Assembly (NCBI GenBank): GCA_910588375.1
Contig: CAJUQA010000013.1
Coordinates: 1 to 64,000 of the forward strand
Direction: 5' to 3'
Source of the DNA: an uncultured Odoribacter sp.
GTDB taxonomy: Bacteria > Bacteroidota > Bacteroidia > Bacteroidales > Marinifilaceae
DNA length: 64,000 nucleotides
A program made the translations under genes and the position numbers. Numbering within the stretch: the first letter of the stretch is position 1; each line of letters begins with the position of its first letter. This document shows, piece after piece, positions 1 through 8,174 of this stretch. Below the pieces are notes generated by a model. That model was not told the DNA's origin and did not search any database. It worked only from the letters and a program-made list of their open reading frames with translations.

Positions 1-30
1 GAGTCACTGAATGGTGACTCTCTTTTTTTT
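1..30 (+). terminator. Rho-independent terminator of a gene upstream of the window
   Basis: A 7-bp stem (GAGTCAC / GTGACTC) with a 6-nt loop is followed directly by TCTTTTTTTT. It would end a plus-strand gene lying left of the window. Confidence 0.75.
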
Positions 31-76
31 GTGTCTTTTAATGCCGGAGGAGATGCGGCAGGGAACGGGGGTTTTA

Positions 77-118
77 AAAAAGCTATGCTTTTCGTAGTAA
101 AAAGCATAGCTTTTTGCC
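77..118. terminator. Second, bidirectional terminator hairpin
   Basis: A perfect 16-bp inverted repeat (77-92 against 100-115) has an A-tract on its left arm and a T-tract on its right arm, so it can work on either strand. It sits about 45 bp after the first terminator. Confidence 0.65.
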
Positions 119-291
119 TCAAAAACCTATCCTTTTTTCTTCGGAAAACATAGGGAGGATTTTTCAGGCTTTGTAATATTCCAACCTTAAAAATAATTTC
201 TTATTTTTGTGACATGGAAATTTAACAACATCGTCTGCTATTGTTTTAAATTAAACAAAACATGCGATTAGTAGTTTAGAAATTACAGCTT
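116..291. other. Leader region of the marC-like gene
   Basis: No gene seen between the terminators and the start at 292. The stretch is AT-rich and holds one TAnnTTTG box (202-209). Confidence 0.5.
202..209 (+). promoter_or_regulatory. Bacteroidota -7 box upstream of marC-like gene
   Basis: TATTTTTG fits the TAnnTTTG -7 consensus. The nearest TTTG (170-173) is 28 nt away, which is too far for the usual spacing of about 19-21, so only the -7 box is supported. Confidence 0.35.
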
Positions 292-885
292 ATGGATATT
301 TATTTTAGCTTTAAAGAGGTTTTCAGTGCATTCATCGTATTGTTTGCAGTCATTGATATATTGGGGTCCATTCCGATTATATTGGGGTTAAAGGAGAGAA
401 AAAAGACAATTAGTGCCGGTCAGGCGGCTGTTTTTTCTTTTGTTATTTTGGTATCCTTTTTGTTTGTGGGAAACTCTTTACTTTCCTTGTTTAATGTGGA
501 TATTTCTTCCTTTGCCGTAGCTGGAGCTTTAGTGATTCTGGTATTGGGGTGTGAGATGATTTTCGGGGTAGAGATTTTTAAGAATGACGGACCTACGGAT
601 TCTGCCACGATAGTACCTTTGGTCTTTCCGTTGATTGCCGGGGCGGCTTCTTTTACCACCTTGCTTTCTTTGCGGGCGGAGTATAATATTCTGAATATTA
701 TTTTGGCTGTGGCTTTGAATATGCTGTTTGTTTATTTCGTACTGAAAAAGGTGGATTATGTACAGCGGGTTTTCGGTAAGGGGGGTGTTTATGTGATGCG
801 TAAATTCTTTGGAATTATTTTGTTGGCTATAGCCGTTCGCCTTTTTACTTCCAATTTGAATGCTCTTTTGGATTCTTTGAAATAA
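292..885 (+). CDS. MarC family integral membrane protein
   Basis: A 197-residue hydrophobic protein with about six membrane segments, the length and layout of the MarC/UPF0056 (YchE/YhgN) family. These are inner-membrane proteins of uncertain function; the old link to multiple antibiotic resistance is not established. Family traits visible are the N-terminal helix running into a P-I-x-L-G-L-type loop and the charged loop with 'GPTDSATIVPLVFPLIAG' before the next helix. It stands alone, with its own leader and possible -7 box, and is followed by msrA in the same direction. Family call is good; substrate and role unknown. Confidence 0.8.
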   Translation: MDIYFSFKEVFSAFIVLFAVIDILGSIPIILGLKERKKTISAGQAAVFSFVILVSFLFVGNSLLSLFNVDISSFAVAGALVILVLGCEMIFGVEIFKNDGPTDSATIVPLVFPLIAGAASFTTLLSLRAEYNILNIILAVALNMLFVYFVLKKVDYVQRVFGKGGVYVMRKFFGIILLAIAVRLFTSNLNALLDSLK

Positions 886-975
886 GAGTATTTATTACCG
901 GATTCAATGATAAATAGGATCTACGTAAATTTTGCGTGGAGTGAAGATATGAACTTAGTTTTGGGGGATGTAAAA

Positions 976-1479
976 ATGGAACAGACGATGAATAAAGGTA
1001 TGGAAACAGCGATTTTTGCCGGGGGATGCTTTTGGGGTGTGGAGCATTTGATGCGACAACAACCGGGAATATTTTCCATTGAAGTGGGATATATCGGTGG
1101 AACAACAGAAAATCCGACCTATAAGGAGGTGTGTTCCCATACAACCGGGCATGCAGAGGCTGTCAAGATCGTATTTGATCCGGCAAAAGTGAATTATACC
1201 ACGTTAGCGAAACTGTTTTTTGAAATTCATGACCCGACCCAGACAGATGGGCAGGGACCGGATTTGGGTGACCAATACCGTTCGGAAATATTTTATACAA
1301 CATCCCGACAAAAAGAAGTTGCAGAAGAATTAATCCGGGAATTAAAAGAAAAGGGCTATAAGGTCGTAACCCATATAACACCAGCAACCACTTTTTGGCA
1401 AGCGGAAGATTATCATCAGGATTATTACAATAAAACCGGGAAGGCACCCTATTGTCATCGGTATACACCCAGATTTTAA
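976..1479 (+). CDS. msrA: Peptide-methionine (S)-S-oxide reductase MsrA
   Basis: Repairs oxidised proteins by reducing methionine-S-sulfoxide, with thioredoxin as the usual reductant. The catalytic GGCFWG motif has Cys18 when the protein starts at 976 (167 aa). Further on are the conserved 'GHAEAVKI' and 'DPTQTDGQGPDLGDQYRS' blocks and the C-terminal 'AEDYHQDYY'. Start choice: an in-frame ATG exists at 907, but the extra 23 residues are not MsrA-like and a purine-rich GGGGGATG lies just before 976, so 976 is preferred (1000 also possible). No MsrB domain is fused. No cleavable signal, so cytoplasmic. Ends 24 bp before the convergent lipoprotein operon, with no clear terminator between. Confidence 0.93.
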   Translation: MEQTMNKGMETAIFAGGCFWGVEHLMRQQPGIFSIEVGYIGGTTENPTYKEVCSHTTGHAEAVKIVFDPAKVNYTTLAKLFFEIHDPTQTDGQGPDLGDQYRSEIFYTTSRQKEVAEELIRELKEKGYKVVTHITPATTFWQAEDYHQDYYNKTGKAPYCHRYTPRF

Positions 1480-1503
1480 ATAGGGAACTCTTCCGTTTTT
1501 TTA

Positions 1504-3063
1504 TTATTCAAACTCCAGTTCTAATTCGTCAAGCTGGAGAATACTGCCATTGCCTCCCGTAAAATAATCTCCGTATTTGCTGGCAGAGAAAACAATTACC
1601 ATGTATGTCGGTTTCCTGTTCGTGGCCCGATAATCCAGTTCGAGGGTAAATTCCTTCCATGACGTAACATTTTCAGCCGTATAATATTCCGCATAAGCGA
1701 TAACTGAGGGGTCTTTGGGGTTAAACAGGTTACGTACACTGGGTTTTGTGCGTATCTCTACGGGGGCCTCGGAATCGATCAATGCGATATACATGGCGCA
1801 TGTATCCGGTTGCCCCTTTAAGGTGGAAAGGTCTGGATTGCTGGAGGAGGTATGGCTGATGGATACGGATTTGTATTTAAACATTCCTTTCAGTCTGAGA
1901 GGACGGGAGGTATAGGGGCGTCCGAAGTTGAGGATACCGTTTGTACCGTCGGTTTTTACATATTCTCCGGCAAACATATTTCCAGCTGCCAATTTGCCTA
2001 AGGAACCGATTCCGACAAATTTTGTTGTCAGTAAAGCAGAGTGTCCGGAAGCTCCGGGTGCGACCTCGGAACTGGGGGTCGTATTGCTTTCTCCTAATGT
2101 TGTTGCACCTTTGTTACCTGTATCCCAGAAGGATGATGAACCCTGTGCCCATGGACACCAAACTTTACCGTCTTGATACCAATCGTCAAAACTCGGGTTT
2201 TCTAAAGGAGTTGCAGGTTCTGTTGTAAATGGCAACTCACTCCCGTAGCTACTACCGGAATATGCTCTGCATACATAAGAACTTTCGGGTTCTAATCCTG
2301 TAATTTTAGCTGCAAAACTTCCGCCTTCGTGCGAAATAAGTGACGGATCGACTTTTTTCCATTCTGTTTCGGATGTTTTTTTGTATTCAAATCCGTTATC
2401 GGCTCCGGATTGTCCCAATCCTTTTAGAAAGGCGATAGTGACAAATGCGTCAGCAGCTTCGGTCGTAACTAATTCCTCTGTTTGCATAACGATAACTTTC
2501 CAGGTTTCCGTTATATTTCGGTATGTGACTGTAAATATTTGAGGTATTGTAAAATCTTTTACAGTAGAGGGCTCTGGAGATATTTTACTATTAGAAGGGC
2601 CTAATTGTATTTCTTCAATAGTAATGTTTCGTATAGATACATTTTCAGGAACAAAGGCGAGTACACTTCTTGTGTTTGTATCGATTTTACTTTGCCCGAT
2701 TTGGTCTTTTACGGTAAATTTCCGTTCGATAACTTGTTCGGCTTTGACTTGCCATGTGTAATCTTGGTAAGTTGATAACACAAATGTAAGGGGGGAACTT
2801 AAATTTAGATATTCTTCGGGAGCAGGAGTGATACTTGTACTATCTGTTAGTTGATAGGAAATAAGTTTTACTTGCGTAAGGTCAACGGTATCCAATAGGT
2901 GTATCGTTACAGTTTGGGTTTCCGTATTGATTTCAGGATTTTCTTTCTGTCCTTCGACGGTAAAAGATTTAAATCCCCCCAGAATAGTTGGATAAGGAAT
3001 ATCATTTTTAATACAGGAAATCCCTAAAAAACAGACCGACAAATAAACAAGTAAACGTTTCAT
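1504..3063 (-). CDS. PCMD-domain lipoprotein (last gene of surface operon)
   Basis: A 519-aa protein with an SPII signal (lipobox GISC, Cys17). Residues about 25-195 look like two Ig-like beta domains, about 205-283 like a fibronectin-type module (E-x-x-S-S-Y-V-C-R-A), and about 288-519 match the putative carbohydrate metabolism domain (PCMD): it opens 'NPSFDDWYQDG', then W-x-P-W, 'FWDTGNKG', 'YTSRPLRLKG' and ends with a '..LDELELEFE' strand. PCMD has a jelly-roll, carbohydrate-binding-like fold; no catalytic activity is established. Sixth gene of a minus-strand operon, 19 bp after the 292-aa barrel gene. Probably anchored in the outer membrane; surface exposure is inferred. Confidence 0.72.
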   Translation of the reverse strand: MKRLLVYLSVCFLGISCIKNDIPYPTILGGFKSFTVEGQKENPEINTETQTVTIHLLDTVDLTQVKLISYQLTDSTSITPAPEEYLNLSSPLTFVLSTYQDYTWQVKAEQVIERKFTVKDQIGQSKIDTNTRSVLAFVPENVSIRNITIEEIQLGPSNSKISPEPSTVKDFTIPQIFTVTYRNITETWKVIVMQTEELVTTEAADAFVTIAFLKGLGQSGADNGFEYKKTSETEWKKVDPSLISHEGGSFAAKITGLEPESSYVCRAYSGSSYGSELPFTTEPATPLENPSFDDWYQDGKVWCPWAQGSSSFWDTGNKGATTLGESNTTPSSEVAPGASGHSALLTTKFVGIGSLGKLAAGNMFAGEYVKTDGTNGILNFGRPYTSRPLRLKGMFKYKSVSISHTSSSNPDLSTLKGQPDTCAMYIALIDSEAPVEIRTKPSVRNLFNPKDPSVIAYAEYYTAENVTSWKEFTLELDYRATNRKPTYMVIVFSASKYGDYFTGGNGSILQLDELELEFE

Positions 3064-3082
3064 TCGCTTTTAAATTATATAT

Positions 3083-3961
3083 TTATATACAAACCGCCAA
3101 TCCTAGGTTTAAACTGAGAATATTTAGCCGGAAATTAACCAAACCTGTTGTACGGGAACCTTTAATTTCGTCATTAATAATTTGAGAAATCTTGCGATAA
3201 CGTAGTCCTCCGACCTCAAATGAAAACTCAAACATCACCGAATTGGTCACAAATCCGCATATTCCGGGACGGATACCCAACTGAATCTCATGTGTTGTCT
3301 GAGACGTGTGGTTGGGGAATTCTGCATCACCTGTCGATAACCAGCCATTACCGTATCCATATGTGAGATGGGTTTCGTTAAAAACTCCGATACGCGGATG
3401 CAGACCGACATAACTCCGTATAAAAACGGCACATTGATACATCTCATTTTTGATATTGGCGTTATCTAATGTAAAATTCATATCGTCTTCAATAGAAAGA
3501 CTCAATTCTTGGATATTAAAGCGGGTATTTTTATAGGTAAAACGTCCGCCAACACCCAGATTATTTTTAAAATACCAGCAGAAAAATGGGCTGATCCGGA
3601 ATGAATAGGCTTTACCTTTCCAATCTTCAATGATTAGGAAATCATAATCATCGTTGTTTTCTTCGTAATGAGAGAAAGATATTCCGGTTTGCCATGTTTT
3701 TTTAGGAATAAAAAGAGATTTTACAATACCTCTTTCCATGCGTTTTGGAGGAATGTATGCAGGAATCTTAATACCGAATACTTTCCATTTCTTTTTTTGT
3801 TTTTGGGGAAGAGTGCCGATTTGAGCTGAATCACCTGTCCAGTAGCCATATTGGCTTGTGCTATCCGATACGGAAGGGGTAAATCCATTGGGGGCAGCTT
3901 GTAGGTGGAAACTGCCTGCAATGAAAAATAGAATCAATAATTGTAATACCCCGTGTTTCAC
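3083..3961 (-). CDS. Putative outer-membrane beta-barrel protein, paralogue 1
   Basis: A 292-aa protein with a cleavable signal peptide (ending near 'FHLQA') and a body of alternating short hydrophobic strands without helices, typical of a small outer-membrane barrel. It is clearly homologous to the next upstream gene: both carry RGI-(T/V)-x-x-x-FIPK, a Y-x-F-x-x-I-E-x-W-x-G block, 'SPF...YCFK/YFKNNL', 'DDMNF' and a closing L-x-L-S-L-G-L run. This copy has about 50 extra residues after the signal, including a basic proline-rich stretch. Gap to the 247-aa gene is 10 bp and to the lipoprotein downstream 19 bp. No named family recognised; possibly an anchor or pore for the lipoproteins of the operon (inference). 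Confidence 0.6.
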   Translation of the reverse strand: MKHGVLQLLILFFIAGSFHLQAAPNGFTPSVSDSTSQYGYWTGDSAQIGTLPQKQKKKWKVFGIKIPAYIPPKRMERGIVKSLFIPKKTWQTGISFSHYEENNDDYDFLIIEDWKGKAYSFRISPFFCWYFKNNLGVGGRFTYKNTRFNIQELSLSIEDDMNFTLDNANIKNEMYQCAVFIRSYVGLHPRIGVFNETHLTYGYGNGWLSTGDAEFPNHTSQTTHEIQLGIRPGICGFVTNSVMFEFSFEVGGLRYRKISQIINDEIKGSRTTGLVNFRLNILSLNLGLAVCI

Positions 3962-3971
3962 TCTGTTCCGA

Positions 3972-4715
3972 TTATAAATAAAAAGAGAGTCCTAAACTCA
4001 AAGCCAAGAGATTGATTTTAAAATTGGCGGAACTTGTCTTTCTGGAGCCGACAACCACTTGATCTGTGGTTTGATGGATAGATTTAACATTTAAACCGAG
4101 AACACCTACGGTCACCTCAACAGCGGTATAATCATTTACAAAAGCAATCATGCCGGGAGCCATGCCCAATCCGAAATCAAAAGAGGATTCATAGGTTCCT
4201 GTAAGCGATTCTCCGCTTCCGGAAATCAGTTTGCTTTGTGTCCCTCCGAATTTTAATTGAACCTCATTAAAAAGTCCGAAACGTTTATTTTCTCCCAAAT
4301 TCAGATAAGCCCGAAATAATCCGGTCGCATAATATCCGTGTTTCAACGTATAGATATCACTCAGACTAAAATTCATGTCGTCATCAATACTGATATCTAA
4401 ATTATCAATTTTTAAAAGAGAACGGGTATATTCAAATTTAGCACCACTGGCTAAATTATCTTTAAAACAATAAAGTAAAAACGGACTGACACTGAAATTA
4501 TAGCCTTCCCCGTTCCATCCTTCAATTACAATGAATTTATAATTATCATTCGTATGTTGTGAATAGGAAATATTACATCCCGTAATCCACTGTCCTTTGG
4601 GGATAAAGGTAATTTGCGTAATTCCTCTGTCGAATCGCTGGGCAAACAAACCGAGCGGCAGAGAGAGGATAAATAATAAAATAAGGTAGTGTAGGCGATG
4701 CATTTTTCTATTCAA
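3972..4715 (-). CDS. Putative outer-membrane beta-barrel protein, paralogue 2
   Basis: A 247-aa protein with a signal peptide (hydrophobic to about residue 25, ending 'LPLGLFAQ') and a predicted all-beta body. It is a paralogue of the 292-aa gene just downstream; shared blocks run almost the full length, which points to tandem duplication in the operon. Its 6-bp gap from the DUF4493/PCMD lipoprotein upstream and 10-bp gap to its paralogue imply co-translation and perhaps fixed stoichiometry. No enzyme motif is visible. The barrel call rests on strand pattern, signal peptide and context; a periplasmic or secreted beta protein is the alternative. Confidence 0.6.
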   Translation of the reverse strand: MNRKMHRLHYLILLFILSLPLGLFAQRFDRGITQITFIPKGQWITGCNISYSQHTNDNYKFIVIEGWNGEGYNFSVSPFLLYCFKDNLASGAKFEYTRSLLKIDNLDISIDDDMNFSLSDIYTLKHGYYATGLFRAYLNLGENKRFGLFNEVQLKFGGTQSKLISGSGESLTGTYESSFDFGLGMAPGMIAFVNDYTAVEVTVGVLGLNVKSIHQTTDQVVVGSRKTSSANFKINLLALSLGLSFYL

Positions 4716-4721
4716 CGTAAT

Positions 4722-6896
4722 TTATTCAAAAACCAATTCGAATTCATCAATATAAAGCTCACTGCCAATGCCACCGGTGTAGTAATCGCCGTATTTACTG
4801 GAAGTAGCTGCTACAATGATATAGGATGGTCTGATTGTTTTTTTATAATATTCCAATGTAATTTCAAAAGCCTTGTAATTATCCATGGTAACTGCCGGAG
4901 TAACATCATTGCCGTTATCATCAAATGCTTCATTACTCAACTCGGCAAAAGCGATGGTATGAGGATCTTCCCCGCGTTTGATTTTATCCATGTCGAATAA
5001 TGTGGATTGGTCGGTCGTATTAAGATAATGTGCTTCATCCGCCAAAATAATGTAAATGTGGAAGCGATCTTCTTTGCCTGACAAACCGCCCTTCTTATCC
5101 CAGTCAATCGTTTTGGAATTATACTTGTAATATCCTTTTAACTTTTGTGGCCGGGACGTATAAGGTTGTCCGAAAGTCATGGAAGCACCGCTTGTACCTT
5201 CGATTTTACCGAATACTCCGGAAAAAATATTTCCGGCAGCGAAAACATCGGCAATACTGAACGCTTTTGTATATTGGGACTTCAGCCAAGCCGATTTCCC
5301 TTTGGAAACACCGGAAGGTAAAACGTCGGAAGATTGTGTAAGGACCAAACTGGCAATCTCGGCAGCCTTATTACCCGTATCCCAGAACTTATCTATCTCG
5401 TCACTGCCGGGTGCCCACGGGTAAGTACCGTCCCATTCGTCAAAACTTCCATTGGGCAGGGGGGTAGCGATATCGGTTGTAAATGTCTGGATATTGGCAG
5501 GTACGGGCGAGCCGTCTTTGTAGGACAATGTTTGATATTCATAAGTCGTTTCGGGCTCCAGATTATCAATGGTAGCATAAAATGAAGATTTGCTGGCAAT
5601 GATTTCGGTCGCAGAAACGGTTGTCCAATCTTGGTCGGAACTGCCTTTTATACGGTAACGGATTTGAAGATTATCGGGTTGGGCATCCGTCATCCACTGT
5701 CCGCCAAGTCTTGCATGGCGAGCCCATACATCGCCAGAGACCGTACTGGGAACGCTTAAGGTCAGTACATCCGCATCGACAATAGAAAGTTGGAACGTAG
5801 CCGCATTGCTTTTACCTTTAGTATCATAAACGTGGAATGTAAACTCATAGCTGCCTGTTTCCAAGCGATTCAACATCGGGGTAAAATCCATGGTTGCCGT
5901 ACTATCGGATTTCTTTTCCCAAACCAACCCGGCATCTTTCATAGTTTCCAAGGCGGAAGGTTCAATGTTGTATAAATTAAATTTAGAAGGAACATTGTTG
6001 GTGCTTAAATGCTCGCAATTATGTTCAAACCAAATGGAATCAATGGAAGGGGTCCCTTTGATATTGACTTTGTACACAGCACCTTCGTATTTGTTGTATT
6101 GTAAGGCGACGGGTGTGGTAATGTCAAAATTGTCTCCGGTAATTTCGGGCAAAGTACGCAGAACAATCAAGACCGTCGTGTCTGTACGGATAACATCATC
6201 ATCGGCAATAATATTGACTTTCAAACCGCCTTCTTCCGAATTCTGTTGGTTCTCAATATCGAAATTCAGGGAATAATGCTGACGTTTTCGGGCATAAAAC
6301 TCACCATTTTTACTGAAAGACTGTCCGGCAGTATTCACGGCCACTAATTCCCACGAAAGCCGCATACTGTCATTGGCAACTTTGAAATAGCCGTACTCTT
6401 CATTATCCTCTGTAAAAGTAATACATCCTTTGGGCACACTGACGGAAGTTTTGTAGGAAGAGAAATACTGTTTAACCCGTTCGGAATAATTGACGGAAAC
6501 TTTCGCATTGGCCAACATACAGGTAATCTCTGTCTGGGAGGCCTCATTCGACTTTATGCTGAATTCTTCGCTTCCGGTGAAATAAGGGCTGGAAAACGCC
6601 GCATCCGGATTATCGCCCGAAGTAACTTCCGCCGTGTAAGTACCGGCGGATAACGTAATTTCTTCCGGTATATCTTCTCGTGTAGCGTATCTTTTCAGCA
6701 CTCTGCCTTCCTCATTTTTAATGATGACGGCATAATCCCTTTCCATGCTTCTTACTGCTATTTCCGGATTAGTTTTTGTATTGAAATTCACCTTTAAATC
6801 CAAAAAACCGTCGCCTTCCTGCTCGATTTTATCATCTTGACAGGAGAGAAAAGAACAGGAAAATAAAAGCAAAATCCCTATATAGTTTTTCAACAT
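4722..6896 (-). CDS. DUF4493 / PCMD multidomain lipoprotein
   Basis: 724 aa with an SPII signal (lipobox FLSC, Cys19) and then Q-D-D-K, resembling the acidic export tag reported for Bacteroidota surface lipoproteins. Residues about 28-230 form a DUF4493 module: 'GTYTAEVTSG', 'SSPYFTGSEEFSI' and 'CMLANAKVSVNYSE' are its signature blocks. About 240-385 are Ig-like, about 390-475 fibronectin-like, and about 480-724 PCMD-like (N-G-S-F-D-E-W, 'FWDTGNKAA', 'YTSRPQKLKGYYKY', C-terminal 'LYIDEFELVFE'). The end closely parallels the 519-aa protein of the same operon. Third gene; 10 bp after the 412-aa lipoprotein. Likely a surface-displayed adhesive or glycan-binding protein (inference). Confidence 0.72.
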   Translation of the reverse strand: MLKNYIGILLLFSCSFLSCQDDKIEQEGDGFLDLKVNFNTKTNPEIAVRSMERDYAVIIKNEEGRVLKRYATREDIPEEITLSAGTYTAEVTSGDNPDAAFSSPYFTGSEEFSIKSNEASQTEITCMLANAKVSVNYSERVKQYFSSYKTSVSVPKGCITFTEDNEEYGYFKVANDSMRLSWELVAVNTAGQSFSKNGEFYARKRQHYSLNFDIENQQNSEEGGLKVNIIADDDVIRTDTTVLIVLRTLPEITGDNFDITTPVALQYNKYEGAVYKVNIKGTPSIDSIWFEHNCEHLSTNNVPSKFNLYNIEPSALETMKDAGLVWEKKSDSTATMDFTPMLNRLETGSYEFTFHVYDTKGKSNAATFQLSIVDADVLTLSVPSTVSGDVWARHARLGGQWMTDAQPDNLQIRYRIKGSSDQDWTTVSATEIIASKSSFYATIDNLEPETTYEYQTLSYKDGSPVPANIQTFTTDIATPLPNGSFDEWDGTYPWAPGSDEIDKFWDTGNKAAEIASLVLTQSSDVLPSGVSKGKSAWLKSQYTKAFSIADVFAAGNIFSGVFGKIEGTSGASMTFGQPYTSRPQKLKGYYKYNSKTIDWDKKGGLSGKEDRFHIYIILADEAHYLNTTDQSTLFDMDKIKRGEDPHTIAFAELSNEAFDDNGNDVTPAVTMDNYKAFEITLEYYKKTIRPSYIIVAATSSKYGDYYTGGIGSELYIDEFELVFE

Positions 6897-6906
6897 AAAG
6901 TAATTT

Positions 6907-8145
6907 TTAATAGTTAATGAGGGTCAATGTCTTGGTCAAAGAAGCACCGTCGTAATCATCAACCGTTATAATAAATTTATGTGTACCGGCTTGTAGCAAC
7001 AAAGAGGTGAAATCGGTGATATTAAACACCAAAGAAGTTTTTCCTCTGACCTCACCGTCAATCAATCCCAATCCTTCCGGTCCAAAAGCCGTTTTTAATG
7101 CAGGGGTGAGATCACCTAAATTAAACTTCTTGGGAATACCTAAAGTACCCAACTCCTCTTCCGTTAAAAACTCTGATTCTATTTCCACCCATAAATTATA
7201 AATCTGTTGGGGAACATCAATATCTACCACGACATTTTGGGTTTCACCTACGGCAAACTCGATAGCGTTGTCTATATCGAAACCTCGTCCCACAATACTG
7301 ATGGATTCGGAAGGAGGACCGGGAGTCGGATCTACCGGAATTGTATCGGGATCTTCGATGGGGTCTTCATCCGGAGGAACAATAATATCTTTATTAATCA
7401 CATCAACATCCGTATTGACATGGATGTTTAATTGCAATGCACTGAATGTAACGTCAAATTCAATATTTTGGTGTTGGCCGGGCTTAATGGAATCAAGGTC
7501 CACTCTGGCACGGATAATTTCACCGTCCGGGCGTTCTCCGTTTAATACGGCCACTAATTTTTCCGGTTTGAAATAGCCGGCAAGATTGGCGTTTTTGTCA
7601 AAATCAAGATGGGCATCTTCGTTGCTGCTTAAGGCAATAACAGCATGGTATGAAATCAATTCCCGTTTCAAAGTTTCCGTATAGGACACCGTCACTCTCA
7701 CATTTTGTTGTGTACAAGTGATATCAGCCAATTGGGTAACAGAAGCCTTCTTTATCGTAAAAATCTCTGAAGTCCCCTGATAATAAGGTGTTTCCCATGC
7801 CGCTGCAGGCATCTCCTTCAAAGAAGAGGCGACGATATAATACTCTCCCGTATACAGGGCAATGATTTCGGGCATATTCCCGTATTCATATACGGCGTCT
7901 GATTTGTTTACATCTTGGGCGATGGTGCCAGTCTTATTATCGTAAATCGTCACAATGAAATTTTTCGTATCGATGGCCGCTCTTGAGCTGGGGCTCGTAT
8001 TTTGGGTAAGCAATACATTTATCCCCATATTCAGTCGCAATGAACCGCTCTCTGTGTGTGGATCAAATTCCACATGTTCTTTTTTGCAGGAAAGAACAAC
8101 AAAGAGGGCAATCAAAAAGATAAAAACACGTGTAAATCTTTTCAT
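6907..8145 (-). CDS. DUF4493 lipoprotein
   Basis: 412 aa with an SPII signal (lipobox VLSC, Cys20) and K-K-E-H after it. Residues about 30-250 are a DUF4493 module ('TGEYYIVASS', 'ETPYYQGTSEIFTI', 'CTQQNVRVTVSYTE'). A Pro/Asp/Glu-rich linker (about 268-290) joins it to a C-terminal Ig-like domain that ends in a plain beta strand at the stop. Unlike its neighbours it has no PCMD tail. Second gene of the operon, 29 bp after the 862-aa gene and 10 bp before the 724-aa gene. A structural or scaffold partner of the larger lipoproteins would fit, but no function is known to me. Confidence 0.68.
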   Translation of the reverse strand: MKRFTRVFIFLIALFVVLSCKKEHVEFDPHTESGSLRLNMGINVLLTQNTSPSSRAAIDTKNFIVTIYDNKTGTIAQDVNKSDAVYEYGNMPEIIALYTGEYYIVASSLKEMPAAAWETPYYQGTSEIFTIKKASVTQLADITCTQQNVRVTVSYTETLKRELISYHAVIALSSNEDAHLDFDKNANLAGYFKPEKLVAVLNGERPDGEIIRARVDLDSIKPGQHQNIEFDVTFSALQLNIHVNTDVDVINKDIIVPPDEDPIEDPDTIPVDPTPGPPSESISIVGRGFDIDNAIEFAVGETQNVVVDIDVPQQIYNLWVEIESEFLTEEELGTLGIPKKFNLGDLTPALKTAFGPEGLGLIDGEVRGKTSLVFNITDFTSLLLQAGTHKFIITVDDYDGASLTKTLTLINY

Positions 8146-8174
8146 GGTATAGTATTTTCAATGATTATACAACA

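Noticed and set aside
1480..1503. A terminator between msrA and the convergent lipoprotein operon
   Set aside because: Only a T-run is visible; no stable inverted repeat was found in the 24-bp gap.
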